Origin: Phaseolibacter flectens ATCC 12775
GTDB lineage: Bacteria > Pseudomonadota > Gammaproteobacteria > Enterobacterales > Enterobacteriaceae
Direction: 5' to 3'
Assembly: GCF_000518745.1 (NCBI RefSeq)
Contig: NZ_JAEE01000007.1
Location: forward strand, 92,729 to 156,728
Length of the DNA: 64,000 bases
Both the position numbers and the translations under genes were made by a program. This document shows positions 39,273-48,431 of this stretch, piece after piece. Under the pieces are notes generated by a model, which was not told where the DNA came from, made no database searches, and was given only the letters and a program-made list of their open reading frames with translations. Positions within the stretch are counted from its first letter, which is position 1. Each line of letters opens with the position of its first letter.

Positions 39273-42131
39273 TCATGATGTTTCATCATTCATCGGCGAC
39301 ATCAGGTAATTTTGCCAGCATGTGGTGATCCTACGCCGTTGTTCAACGAGTTCATCCTGATGGAGCAGTGATGGCTCAGCCTGTAACACCTTACGGTGTA
39401 AACAGTTACGCAAATAAAGATAATCGTCACTTAACGCCTCAGCATCGACACGGGATAAGACGCCGACCTTAGCTAACCGATTGAGGCAACGAATATTATC
39501 TGTCCAATCGGTTAAAAGGGGATACTGTGCAGCATAACGTAACACCAGATACTGGACGATAAATTCTACGTCGATAATCCCCCCTTCATCTTGTTTAATA
39601 TCCCAATATTCGCCGCCCTGACTGGTATGGTACTGGCGCATTTTTTCACGCATCTGCCGCACTTCATACTGCAGGATCGCGACCGGCCTCGCTTGGCAAA
39701 GTATTTGACGTCTGATTTGTTGAAAGTGATCATCGAGTTCGGCGGCACCAAACACTAATCGCGCTCGAATCAGTGCCTGATGCTCCCACACCCACGCCTC
39801 TTCTTGCTGGTAAAGCGAGAAAGCAGCAAGGGAAGTCACTAACAAGCCCGCGCTACCCGAGGGTCTGAGTCTGGCATCAACGGAATAAAGGGTACCGGAG
39901 AGCGTCCTGGAATTGAATAAATGAATAATACGTTGTGCCAGTTTCAAGTAAAATTGGCCAGCCTCTATCTGCCGCGCCCCCTCTGTCATCACCTGTTGCG
40001 GACAATCATACAAAAAAACCAGATCGAGATCCGAACTATAGCCCAATTCCCATCCCCCCAATTTCCCATAACCAATAACTGCAAACCCTCGTTTTCCAGA
40101 CAAGGCCAAGGTACTAGGAACCCCATAACGTTGGGTCATATCTTTCCATGCTTGATGGATCACCGCCTCAATGATCGCCTCAGCCAGCCAAGTCAAGTGA
40201 TCGCTGACTTGCAAGACATTCAGGTTATCACTGATATCCGCCATCGCAATCCTCAGTGATTGGATCTGCCGAAACTGACACAACGCCTCCAAGCGCTGTT
40301 CTTGATCCTCTTCTGGGATCCGCATCAGGTATTGGCGGAGATCATCCTTGTAAGCATCAAGGTCGCTAGGGTGAGCGAATGCAACAGGATCGAGTAATTC
40401 ATCCAATAATAAGGGATAACGCGTCAGTTGTGTGGCAATCATTGGCGACGCGTGGCAAAGAGACAGTAATTGCTTGAGCGCTAACGGATACTCGGTCAAT
40501 AATTCGAGGTAGGTGCTACGGTTGACGATCCCAGCTAGCAGGGGTTGTATGCGGCACAACAATTGATCCGGTTGAGGATGACGGATCACCTGATCCAACA
40601 GTTGTGGCATCAATTGTTCGAGCGCAACTCGACCCCGTGGCCCGATGGTTCTTCGTTGTAATTCTAATTTGAGTCGGCGGAGCTGTTGTAAAAAATCCGG
40701 CTTATTTTCCGCAATAATAGCCTCGATTTCGAGCAGCTGTTGCTCTAAAGTGGCCTGATCGTCTTGCCATAACATCTGCATCCGACCCAACCGTGTTTCA
40801 TCCTTCTGCTCCTCAACCGGATCCTCACCGATAAGATCGCTGAATAGCGTGCTGACCTGCGCCATATGGTGATGTAACTGTTGAAGTAAGGTCTGCCAAT
40901 CTTGATACCCCATGGCAAAAGCCAACCTGATTTGATCCAGAGGCTGTTCTGGCAAGGTCTGAGTCTGTTGATCATGGAGACTTTGTAAAAGATTTTCTAG
41001 TCGGCGTAAAAACAACCATGCTTGTCGTAAGTTTTCGCTCTGAGTGTCTGTCATTAGCTGCGCTTGCTGTAACGCCGATAACGCTGCTAAAAAACTGCGT
41101 TGTTGTAATGAAGGCTGTCGACCACCTCGAATTAACTGAAAAACCTGAACAATAAATTCACATTCGCGGATCCCCCCTGCGCCAAGTTTAATATTGTTCT
41201 TTAACCCTCGCCGCCTTACTTCACGAGCAATATTGCCTTTCATACTACGTAACGATTGGATCACACTAAAATCAATATAGCGTCGATAAATAAAGGGCTT
41301 AAGCATCTGCTGTAACTCAGCAACATGCTGTTTATCAGGATCATCCAAAACCCGGGCTTTGACCATGGCGTACCTCTCCCAATCCCGCCCTTGTTCCTGA
41401 TAATAATCCTCCATGGCCGCAAAACTCATGACCAACGGCCCACTGTCACCAAAAGGACGCAAGCGCATATCGACCCGATAAACCAGTCCATCACTGGTTT
41501 TATGATCCAGTACCCGAATCAAGCGTTGCCCCATTCGAGTAAAAAATTGGCTATTTTCAATGGCCTTTCTACCCCCTGAGGTGTAACCATTTTCAGGATA
41601 GGTAAAAATAAGATCGATATCAGACGAGAAATTCAGTTCTCCTCCGCCTAATTTGCCCATTGCCAAAATGAGTAAGGGCTGCGCGACGCCATTAGCACTC
41701 TGGGGTATCCCCATCTCTTGGCAACATTGTTGGTAAACCCTGTCTCTGGCAGCAGTGACCAATGAATCAGCCAGTTCACTCAGCTGGCGAAGTGAATCGG
41801 CGGTGGACACCTGTTGAAGACACTGCATCCAAGCGATCCTGACCATCATATGACGTCTGAATAGCCTTAACTGCTGCATCAACGCAGTTTCGCTGCTGAG
41901 CCCCTGTAACTGTGCTGCAAGCCATGTTGCATAATGCTGCCACTCATCGGCCTTGGGCGGACAAGCCTGTAGATGTTGCCACCACGAGGGATGCTGCTGC
42001 AAATTGGTCACAATAAACTCACTGCATCCCAATATTGCACACTGCTCCGCTGACAAAGGCCGATCCTGCGGATGCCAATGTTCAAATAACAATGACACAT
42101 GCTGTTGTATCGTGCTAGGTAGTGGCAACAT
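39273..42131 (-). CDS. glnE: Bifunctional glutamine synthetase adenylyltransferase/deadenylase GlnE
   Basis: 952 residues (E. coli 946). Controls glutamine synthetase by adding or removing AMP under PII control. Two nucleotidyltransferase domains are visible: the N-terminal deadenylase with GKLGGGELNFSSDIDLIF (about 159-176) and the C-terminal adenylyltransferase with GYGKLGGWELGYSSDLDLVF (about 690-710), each with the G-D-x-D metal motif. GLKNNIKLGAGGIRECEF and QDEGGIIDVEFIVQ are the paired helical motifs. Starts 22 nt after ygiF and precedes hldE by 103 nt. Confidence 0.97.
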   Translation of the reverse strand: MLPLPSTIQQHVSLLFEHWHPQDRPLSAEQCAILGCSEFIVTNLQQHPSWWQHLQACPPKADEWQHYATWLAAQLQGLSSETALMQQLRLFRRHMMVRIAWMQCLQQVSTADSLRQLSELADSLVTAARDRVYQQCCQEMGIPQSANGVAQPLLILAMGKLGGGELNFSSDIDLIFTYPENGYTSGGRKAIENSQFFTRMGQRLIRVLDHKTSDGLVYRVDMRLRPFGDSGPLVMSFAAMEDYYQEQGRDWERYAMVKARVLDDPDKQHVAELQQMLKPFIYRRYIDFSVIQSLRSMKGNIAREVRRRGLKNNIKLGAGGIRECEFIVQVFQLIRGGRQPSLQQRSFLAALSALQQAQLMTDTQSENLRQAWLFLRRLENLLQSLHDQQTQTLPEQPLDQIRLAFAMGYQDWQTLLQQLHHHMAQVSTLFSDLIGEDPVEEQKDETRLGRMQMLWQDDQATLEQQLLEIEAIIAENKPDFLQQLRRLKLELQRRTIGPRGRVALEQLMPQLLDQVIRHPQPDQLLCRIQPLLAGIVNRSTYLELLTEYPLALKQLLSLCHASPMIATQLTRYPLLLDELLDPVAFAHPSDLDAYKDDLRQYLMRIPEEDQEQRLEALCQFRQIQSLRIAMADISDNLNVLQVSDHLTWLAEAIIEAVIHQAWKDMTQRYGVPSTLALSGKRGFAVIGYGKLGGWELGYSSDLDLVFLYDCPQQVMTEGARQIEAGQFYLKLAQRIIHLFNSRTLSGTLYSVDARLRPSGSAGLLVTSLAAFSLYQQEEAWVWEHQALIRARLVFGAAELDDHFQQIRRQILCQARPVAILQYEVRQMREKMRQYHTSQGGEYWDIKQDEGGIIDVEFIVQYLVLRYAAQYPLLTDWTDNIRCLNRLAKVGVLSRVDAEALSDDYLYLRNCLHRKVLQAEPSLLHQDELVEQRRRITTCWQNYLMSPMNDETS

Positions 42132-42153
42132 AGTCTCTCCTGAGTTCTCTCAC

Positions 42154-43479
42154 TTAATGGTGAGCCTGATCCTTATTCGGGTAGCTGGTCAGCCAAAATG
42201 GGGGCTGTTTAAGCGCATCTTTGATTGCCTGTATTGCTTGACGTCCCTGACAACTGGCAGGATCTGCCATCACTGGCTGCCAGCGTGTAAACCAACTGAG
42301 CACGGGCGAACAGGGGTAACAGCCACTGATCACTTGCAATAATTGCAGCTTGTTCGACAACACCTGTCGCAATGTATTATCATTCGGGCTAGCCAGAGAC
42401 TGACTGGCGATTTTTTTTATTTCAGCAAACAGGCGATCGGCCATTTGATCTGACCAACGTTTATACGAACTTGCCATTTTGTTACGCTGTTTATCATTTA
42501 AGTCACTGACCCAAGTTTGAGTGACAATCCAGTGAGTTAGTGCTAACTGGGTCGCAACATAATCCGGATGAAACAGTGCCTCCCCCTTAGGAGAATTGAA
42601 TATCAACGATGGCAAAGACTGCAAATCAAGACGTAACTGATGGCTGGCTTTGCGAGGAATTAATCCACTAAATAACAATAAAACCTGATTTGTTACTTTG
42701 ATATCGCGAACAATTTCATGTAAAGCCGCAGTGTCAGGCTCAGCAGACACCGACTCATGGTATTGCCACTCTTGAAGCAGATAGCTGAGGATTTGCACCA
42801 ATCCGGCTTCACAATGGCTTTTCGGCGCAATGGATGGCACCCCCAATGGGCGAAAGGCGACAACAGCGCACTGTTGCAACAAAGCATGGCCTCGGGCCGC
42901 CTTGCTCAAATAACCTAACCTGAATACGCCCCCGCCTTGAGCAATAAGGTGTCTGGCAAGGGTAAAAATCGCTTCCTGCTGACCCTGTTTTAATTCTAGC
43001 TCCAGCTCATAAATGGGTTGGGTTTGCCCTGCTGCTTTCAGTTCACCTCGATCCAACGCGATTTCAACTTCACTGTCCCCGACCATCACGCGCCAAGTCT
43101 CGCGCTGAAAATCGGTACTAAACAGCTCAACGAGCCGTTGCTGTAAGCTCACGATGTCGGTGCCTTCAGGCCAAAGTGAATCAGGTAATAAGCTCAGATC
43201 CAACAGCGGTTTTGAGAGGGAGATATTGTATTCTGGCCGTTGATGCAGCCCACCTAGGGTGGTGCCTGACGTTTTAAGTGTCATTTCATACTGTTGATTT
43301 TCACCACGGATCCGTAGCCCCATATCCCACTGTCTTAACTGATTATCGTCAGTATCAAAGTAACAATTACTCAGCTTAACGGCAGGGGTATGGGTCGCAT
43401 CAAAAGGTTGCAGTAAGGCCGAAATATCAATTTCAGCAGCAGATTTGATCACAAACTTTAATTCTGTTTCAATAGTCAT
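42154..43479 (-). CDS. ygiF: Inorganic triphosphatase YgiF (CYTH-CHAD)
   Basis: 441 residues from the ATG at 43479 (E. coli 433). Start chosen because MTIETELKF gives the CYTH ExExK signature at the N-terminus, as in the family; the frame runs 12 codons further up. CYTH domain (1 to ~200; ELKFVIK, YFDTDD, GLRIRGENQQYEMTLK, ELELELKQG) forms a tunnel that hydrolyses tripolyphosphate; a CHAD domain follows (about 215-430, His-rich helices). First gene of ygiF-glnE-hldE. Confidence 0.94.
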   Translation of the reverse strand: MTIETELKFVIKSAAEIDISALLQPFDATHTPAVKLSNCYFDTDDNQLRQWDMGLRIRGENQQYEMTLKTSGTTLGGLHQRPEYNISLSKPLLDLSLLPDSLWPEGTDIVSLQQRLVELFSTDFQRETWRVMVGDSEVEIALDRGELKAAGQTQPIYELELELKQGQQEAIFTLARHLIAQGGGVFRLGYLSKAARGHALLQQCAVVAFRPLGVPSIAPKSHCEAGLVQILSYLLQEWQYHESVSAEPDTAALHEIVRDIKVTNQVLLLFSGLIPRKASHQLRLDLQSLPSLIFNSPKGEALFHPDYVATQLALTHWIVTQTWVSDLNDKQRNKMASSYKRWSDQMADRLFAEIKKIASQSLASPNDNTLRQVLSNKLQLLQVISGCYPCSPVLSWFTRWQPVMADPASCQGRQAIQAIKDALKQPPFWLTSYPNKDQAHH

Positions 43480-43613
43480 AAATGTCGGGTCGTCTATGAG
43501 TTGGCATTGGCGCAAAGGTTGCTAAGTGAAACAAAGCAATATTAGACAGTCATGTAAATTGGCTTTACTATTAAAGTCTCAGAACAAGATAGTTCTCATA
43601 CCATTATCCGGTT

Positions 43614-43638
43614 AGCCTCTACAGACTGTGTAGAGGCT
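43614..43638. repeat. 10-bp perfect inverted repeat before ygiM
   Basis: AGCCTCTACA and its exact complement with a 5-nt loop, ending 27 nt before the ygiM ATG, in the ygiF/ygiM divergent region. What follows is GATAATAATTTG, so it is not a typical terminator; an operator or a 5'-UTR hairpin is more likely. Confidence 0.65.
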
Positions 43639-43665
43639 GATAATAATTTGACAGACTGATAACAC

Positions 43666-44289
43666 ATGAAAAAAATCCTTATTCACGTCCTTTTTATACT
43701 GAGTTCAGGTATTTTACCAGTGATTGCTTATGCTGACAGCATCGGTTATGTTTCAGATGACCTCTCAACTTGGCTAAGAAGCGGACCAGGTGAACAATAT
43801 CGCCTGTCTGGTAAAATTAAATCGGGTGATACAGTCACAATATTACAGACTGATAGCGAAAATAACTATGCTCAGGTTAAGGATCAAGAAGGGCGTACTG
43901 CATGGATCCCGCTGTCAGAATTAAGCAATAAACCCAGTGTCAGAGTGTTAGTGCCACAATTACAACAACAGGTCAAACAACTGACTGAGCAGTTAGCTAA
44001 TATCAATGAAACATGGGATCACCGTACTGCAGAGATGCAACACAAGGTATCGGGTAGCGATCAGGTGATTAATCAGCTTAAAAATGAAAATACCGCACTG
44101 AAAGATGAGCTGGTTGTCGCACGTAAAAAAGTCAATGCGGCCAATGTGCAACTCGATGATAAGCAACGTGCAATTATCATGCAATGGTTTGTCTACGGTG
44201 GCGGGGTACTGTGCGTTGGACTGATTTTAGGCTTAGTGCTGCCAAGGCTTATCCCGCGGAGGAAAAGTCACAACCGTTGGATGAATTAA
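43666..44289 (+). CDS. ygiM: YgiM, SH3-domain membrane protein (TIGR04211 family)
   Basis: 207 residues (E. coli 206). Signal peptide (1-24, ending AYA-DSIGY), a bacterial SH3 domain (about 25-90; STWLRSGPGEQYRLSGKI, YAQVKDQEGRTAWI), a coiled coil (about 100-165, Gln/Asn/Glu heptads) and one C-terminal membrane helix (about 170-192) with a basic tail RRKSH. Anchored in the inner membrane with the SH3 part in the periplasm. Function not settled. Precedes cca as in E. coli. Confidence 0.93.
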   Translation: MKKILIHVLFILSSGILPVIAYADSIGYVSDDLSTWLRSGPGEQYRLSGKIKSGDTVTILQTDSENNYAQVKDQEGRTAWIPLSELSNKPSVRVLVPQLQQQVKQLTEQLANINETWDHRTAEMQHKVSGSDQVINQLKNENTALKDELVVARKKVNAANVQLDDKQRAIIMQWFVYGGGVLCVGLILGLVLPRLIPRRKSHNRWMN

Positions 44290-44326
44290 CCGATTGAAAA
44301 ACGAATAACATTGCCAATCAACCCCC

Positions 44327-44351
44327 GCCAAGCTGTGCCTACTCGCTTGGC
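44327..44351 (+). repeat. Stem-loop just upstream of the cca ribosome-binding site
   Basis: GCCAAGC and GCTTGGC with an 11-nt loop end 4 nt before AAGGGAG, the SD of cca. Such a hairpin may affect translation of cca or ygiM mRNA ends. It is a 7-bp stem, so chance cannot be excluded. Confidence 0.4.
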
Positions 44352-44369
44352 CGTCAAGGGAGTGATATT

Positions 44370-45569
44370 TTGAAGACCTACTTGGTGGGTGGCGCCGTCC
44401 GCGATAAACTGCTCAAACTGGCTGTGCATGATCGCGATTGGGTTGTCGTTGGCGCAAGCCCTCAACAACTCCTCGATAAAGGTTTTATCCAAGCCGGCCG
44501 CGACTTCCCTGTTTTTTTGCATCCTGTCACTCACGAAGAATATGCCCTTGCCCGTACTGAACGTAAACAAGGACATGGCCATCAAGGGTTTGCTGTCGAT
44601 TTTTCGCCAGAGATTACTCTGGAGCAAGATTTACAACGTCGTGATCTCACCATTAATGCTATGGCTGAAGATAATGAAGGACAACTCATCGATCCTTGGC
44701 ACGGACAACAGGATCTTCAAGCAAAGGTGCTTCGCCATATCTCTCCCGCGTTTGCAGAAGATCCTCTGCGTGTTTTACGGGTGGCGCGGTTTGCGGCACG
44801 CTTTGCGAGACTGAATTTCACCATCGCCCCAACGACATTACAATTAATGACCGCACTTGCGGATAAGCAAGAACTCAGTTACCTGACTGCAGAACGCGTC
44901 TGGAAAGAAACAGAAAAAGCACTGACGACTCACTCACCTGATGTCTATTTTCGTGTTTTACAGCAGTGTAAGGCATTGGGTTGGATTTTTCCTGAATTGG
45001 CACAATGCTTTCCAGAACAATCCACCGGTGAGGGCGTACAGCCCAACTTCGGTGAACAGTCTCTGCTTGCCCTTAAATCAGCCAGCCAACTCGCCGCTGA
45101 TCCTATGCTCAGGTTCGCAGCCTTGTTGCATCTGGTCGGTCGTACTGACGCGGCTGACAGCCAAGATCCTCTCTCCTGCAATCAAACGGCGCGGGCAATT
45201 CAAGGGATCCAGCAACTGAGCCAACGTCTACGTTTACCCAATCAATACCGTGACTTAGCTTTAATGGTCGTACAATATCGTCCGTCTGTTGACCACCTCG
45301 ACACACTGTCAGCCCATCAACGTGTGGCATTGCTAGATAATCTGGATGCGTTTCGACGCCCTGCACGAATCGAGCAGTTAGCTACCGTTTGTCAAGCTAT
45401 CGCTTCAGCACAAGGCAAACCTTATCCGCAAGCAGAAGAGTTACGTCAGATCTATCAGGTGGCACAACAGGTTTTGGTTGCCCCGATTGTTAAAGCCGGA
45501 TTTAAAGGCGCAGAAGTCAAAGCGGAATTACATCGCCAGCGGATAAGCGCGGTGCAGAAACTCGGCTAA
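44370..45569 (+). CDS. cca: CCA-adding multifunctional tRNA nucleotidyltransferase Cca
   Basis: 399 residues (E. coli 412). Adds and repairs the 3' CCA of tRNAs. Class II nucleotidyltransferase: MKTYLVGGAVRDKLL, the catalytic DRDWVVVG pair, RRDLTINAMAED and DPLRVLRVARFAARF. A C-terminal HD-type domain is expected, and AALLHLVGR stands where its HD motif would be: the usual 'HD..K' is replaced by HLVGR, so the phosphohydrolase activity may be lost. The start codon is TTG (SD AAGGGAG, 7 nt); E. coli cca also uses a non-ATG start. uppP, which follows cca in E. coli, is missing. Confidence 0.95.
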   Translation: MKTYLVGGAVRDKLLKLAVHDRDWVVVGASPQQLLDKGFIQAGRDFPVFLHPVTHEEYALARTERKQGHGHQGFAVDFSPEITLEQDLQRRDLTINAMAEDNEGQLIDPWHGQQDLQAKVLRHISPAFAEDPLRVLRVARFAARFARLNFTIAPTTLQLMTALADKQELSYLTAERVWKETEKALTTHSPDVYFRVLQQCKALGWIFPELAQCFPEQSTGEGVQPNFGEQSLLALKSASQLAADPMLRFAALLHLVGRTDAADSQDPLSCNQTARAIQGIQQLSQRLRLPNQYRDLALMVVQYRPSVDHLDTLSAHQRVALLDNLDAFRRPARIEQLATVCQAIASAQGKPYPQAEELRQIYQVAQQVLVAPIVKAGFKGAEVKAELHRQRISAVQKLG

Positions 45570-45651
45570 GAACCGAACACCGCCCGCGTCTCCACTTATC
45601 GCTCGCCGTTATGCCAAGCGCTGCTCCCGTTATCACAGAGCCTCCGTGCCA

Positions 45652-46008
45652 TTAATTAAAGTGTCCACGTTCAATTCGCACCCCCACCTGTCGCGCTTCA
45701 GCAACAGCACCCGGTTTAGAGACTTTGACCCTGACACCGGGTGTGGCAAATTTATCCATAAGCAAACTGGCCACTTCTTCTGCGACACGTTCAACTAGCG
45801 CAAATTTACCTTGTTGTAAATGGTGTAAGACAGCGTCAGCCACTTCGGCATAGCTTAGGCAATCATTGACATCATCACTGGCGGCCGCTTTTTTATTGCA
45901 CCAGGCCATTTCAATATCTAGCACTAATTTCTGACGGATAGTCTGCTCCCAATCGAAGGCGCCAATGGTGGTGATCACCGTTAATTGCTCAATAAATACA
46001 ATATCCAC
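45652..46008 (-). CDS. folB: Dihydroneopterin aldolase FolB
   Basis: 118 residues from the GTG at 46008. This start is chosen because GAGGAC lies 6 nt upstream and the product then begins VDIVFIEQL, matching E. coli MDIVFIEQL; an ATG 4 codons earlier (46020) overlaps that SD. Cleaves dihydroneopterin to 6-hydroxymethyl-dihydropterin in folate synthesis. Family motifs: IGAFDWEQ (active-site Glu), DCLSYAEVADAV, LVERVAEEVA and KVSKPGAV with the catalytic Lys. Divergent from plsY, as in E. coli. Confidence 0.94.
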   Translation of the reverse strand: MDIVFIEQLTVITTIGAFDWEQTIRQKLVLDIEMAWCNKKAAASDDVNDCLSYAEVADAVLHHLQQGKFALVERVAEEVASLLMDKFATPGVRVKVSKPGAVAEARQVGVRIERGHFN

Positions 46009-46108
46009 ATTCGTCCTCATTGATTTTTCACACGACAAGGTATCTCTTATTGCTATTTATGCGTATTATCATAAATAACTCATCCAATAACGATGGTATG
46101 GCTCCATT

Positions 46109-46720
46109 ATGACAGCAATTGCAGTTGGTATGATCATTTTTGCTTATCTCTGCGGTTCCATCAGCAGTGCCGTATTGATTTGCCACCTCACCGGTTTGCC
46201 TAACCCCCGCCACAGTGGTTCAGGTAATCCTGGTGCCACCAATGTCCTTCGCTCAGGTGGGCGGCTGGCCGCCTTATTGGTGCTTATCATTGATATTGCA
46301 AAAGGCACCGTACCCGTCTGGTTGGCTTGGCACTGGCACCTCTCTTCCTTCTGGCTGGGTTTAGTCGCGATTGCCGCCTGTAGCGGCCACATTTACCCCA
46401 TATTCTTTAAATTCAAAGGGGGGAAAGGCGTTGCTACCGCCTTTGGTGCAATTGCTCCCATTGGCTGGGATTTAACTGGACTGGTCGCTATCACTTGGTT
46501 AATGACAGTTCTACTCAGTGGTTATGCATCATTAGGGGCCGTTCTCAGTGCCCTGATCGCCCCTTTTTATGTTTGGTGGTTTAAGCCCGAATTTACCTTC
46601 CCAGTCTCAATGCTCTCCTGCCTGATCCTGTTACGCCATCACGAAAATATCCAACGCTTATGGCGAGGCAAAGAGCATCGCTTATGGCGAAGATGGCGAG
46701 GGTTTAACCCAAATAAATAG
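46109..46720 (+). CDS. plsY: Glycerol-3-phosphate acyltransferase PlsY
   Basis: 203 residues (E. coli 205). Acyl-phosphate-dependent first acylation of glycerol-3-phosphate at the inner membrane; PlsC performs the second step. About five membrane helices. Conserved motifs: [24 protein letters not shown] and [13 protein letters not shown]. Ends 10 nt from the convergent tsaD stop. Confidence 0.95.
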   Translation: MTAIAVGMIIFAYLCGSISSAVLICHLTGLPNPRHSGSGNPGATNVLRSGGRLAALLVLIIDIAKGTVPVWLAWHWHLSSFWLGLVAIAACSGHIYPIFFKFKGGKGVATAFGAIAPIGWDLTGLVAITWLMTVLLSGYASLGAVLSALIAPFYVWWFKPEFTFPVSMLSCLILLRHHENIQRLWRGKEHRLWRRWRGFNPNK

Positions 46721-46729
46721 GCTTCGCGC

Positions 46730-47749
46730 TTAGCGTGTGACTGCGGGTAACTCACTCAACGGCCAGCGGGGCCGAACCTGTATCGCAATATCAGCCAAAT
46801 CATTATTTTTAAAACGAACCATGCCTGCATAAGCAATCATCGCACCGTTATCGGTGCAAAGTTCAGGTCGTGCATAAAACACCGCCCCACCCTGTTTAGC
46901 CATCATCTGACTGAGGGCATGACGTAAAGTCTGGTTGGCACTGACTCCCCCCGCAATCACCAAATTTTTAAATCCGGTCGCCACCAATGCTCTTTTGCAT
47001 TTAATCAGTAAAGTATCAACCACTGCCTCTTCAAAAGCTCGAGCGATATCCGCTTGCGTCTGGGCCTCCCCATCGTTGGCTCGAATGGTATTTGCTGCAA
47101 ACGTCTTCAATCCTGAAAAACTAAAATCCAATCCCGGTCGATCCGTCATGGGTCTTGGAAAGGAAAAACGACCCGCAACACCCTGCTGTGCAAGCTGAGA
47201 TAGCAAGGGACCGCCAGGATAATCCAGTCCAAGGAGTTTTGCTGTTTTATCAAAAGCTTCACCTGCAGCATCATCAATCGATTCTCCCAGTAATTGATAA
47301 CGTCCAATGCCAGTAACACTGATAAGTTGTGTGTGTCCGCCTGAAACCAATAACGCCACAAAAGGAAAATCAGGGGGTGTGGCTTCAAGCATTGGAGCCA
47401 GTAAATGGCCTTCCATGTGATGAATGGCAATGGCAGGCACTTGCCATGCATAGGCAAGAGAACGGCCAATGGTGGCCCCCACCATCAATGCACCCACCAA
47501 CCCCGGACCAGCCGTATAGGCAACCGCATCAATTTGCTTGCCCGTGATCCCGGCTTCAGCCAATGCTGCGTTAATTAAAGGTACGGTTTTACGAACATGA
47601 TCGCGAGAAGCCAGCTCGGGCACGACTCCGCCATAATCGGCATGTAAACTGACTTGACTGTACAACTGGTTCGCTAATAAGCCTGCCTTATCATCGTAAA
47701 TCGCTATTCCTGTTTCATCACAGGAGGTTTCAATACCTAACACCCGCAT
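46730..47749 (-). CDS. tsaD: tRNA N6-adenosine threonylcarbamoyltransferase TsaD
   Basis: 339 residues (E. coli 337). Transfers threonylcarbamoyl to A37 of ANN-decoding tRNAs, with TsaB, TsaE and TsaC. ATG at 47749 chosen: GAGGTG lies 6 nt upstream, whereas the in-frame GTG at 47758 falls within that SD. ASKHA fold with the metal ligands H111 and H115 in [17 protein letters not shown] at the N-terminus and [13 protein letters not shown]. Divergent from rpsU, as in E. coli. Confidence 0.96.
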   Translation of the reverse strand: MRVLGIETSCDETGIAIYDDKAGLLANQLYSQVSLHADYGGVVPELASRDHVRKTVPLINAALAEAGITGKQIDAVAYTAGPGLVGALMVGATIGRSLAYAWQVPAIAIHHMEGHLLAPMLEATPPDFPFVALLVSGGHTQLISVTGIGRYQLLGESIDDAAGEAFDKTAKLLGLDYPGGPLLSQLAQQGVAGRFSFPRPMTDRPGLDFSFSGLKTFAANTIRANDGEAQTQADIARAFEEAVVDTLLIKCKRALVATGFKNLVIAGGVSANQTLRHALSQMMAKQGGAVFYARPELCTDNGAMIAYAGMVRFKNNDLADIAIQVRPRWPLSELPAVTR

Positions 47750-48314
<565 letters not shown>

Positions 48315-48370
48315 TTTGTTCGGGGTCAAGGCTCCGTTGTGCTCGCTACACAGGCCGAGTTAAACAACAG

Positions 48371-48397
48371 GCCGTGCTTTCTTAAAGAAAGCGCGGC
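48371..48397 (+). terminator. rpsU-dnaG intergenic terminator
   Basis: GCCGTGCTTTC-TTAA-GAAAGCGCGGC-like hairpin (11 pairs including one G-T), then TTATTGTCGTTT. The same location in E. coli holds the partial terminator T1, which keeps dnaG expression far below rpsU. Confidence 0.85.
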
Positions 48398-48431
48398 TTA
48401 TTGTCGTTTATAAGCATAAAAATTAGGATTT

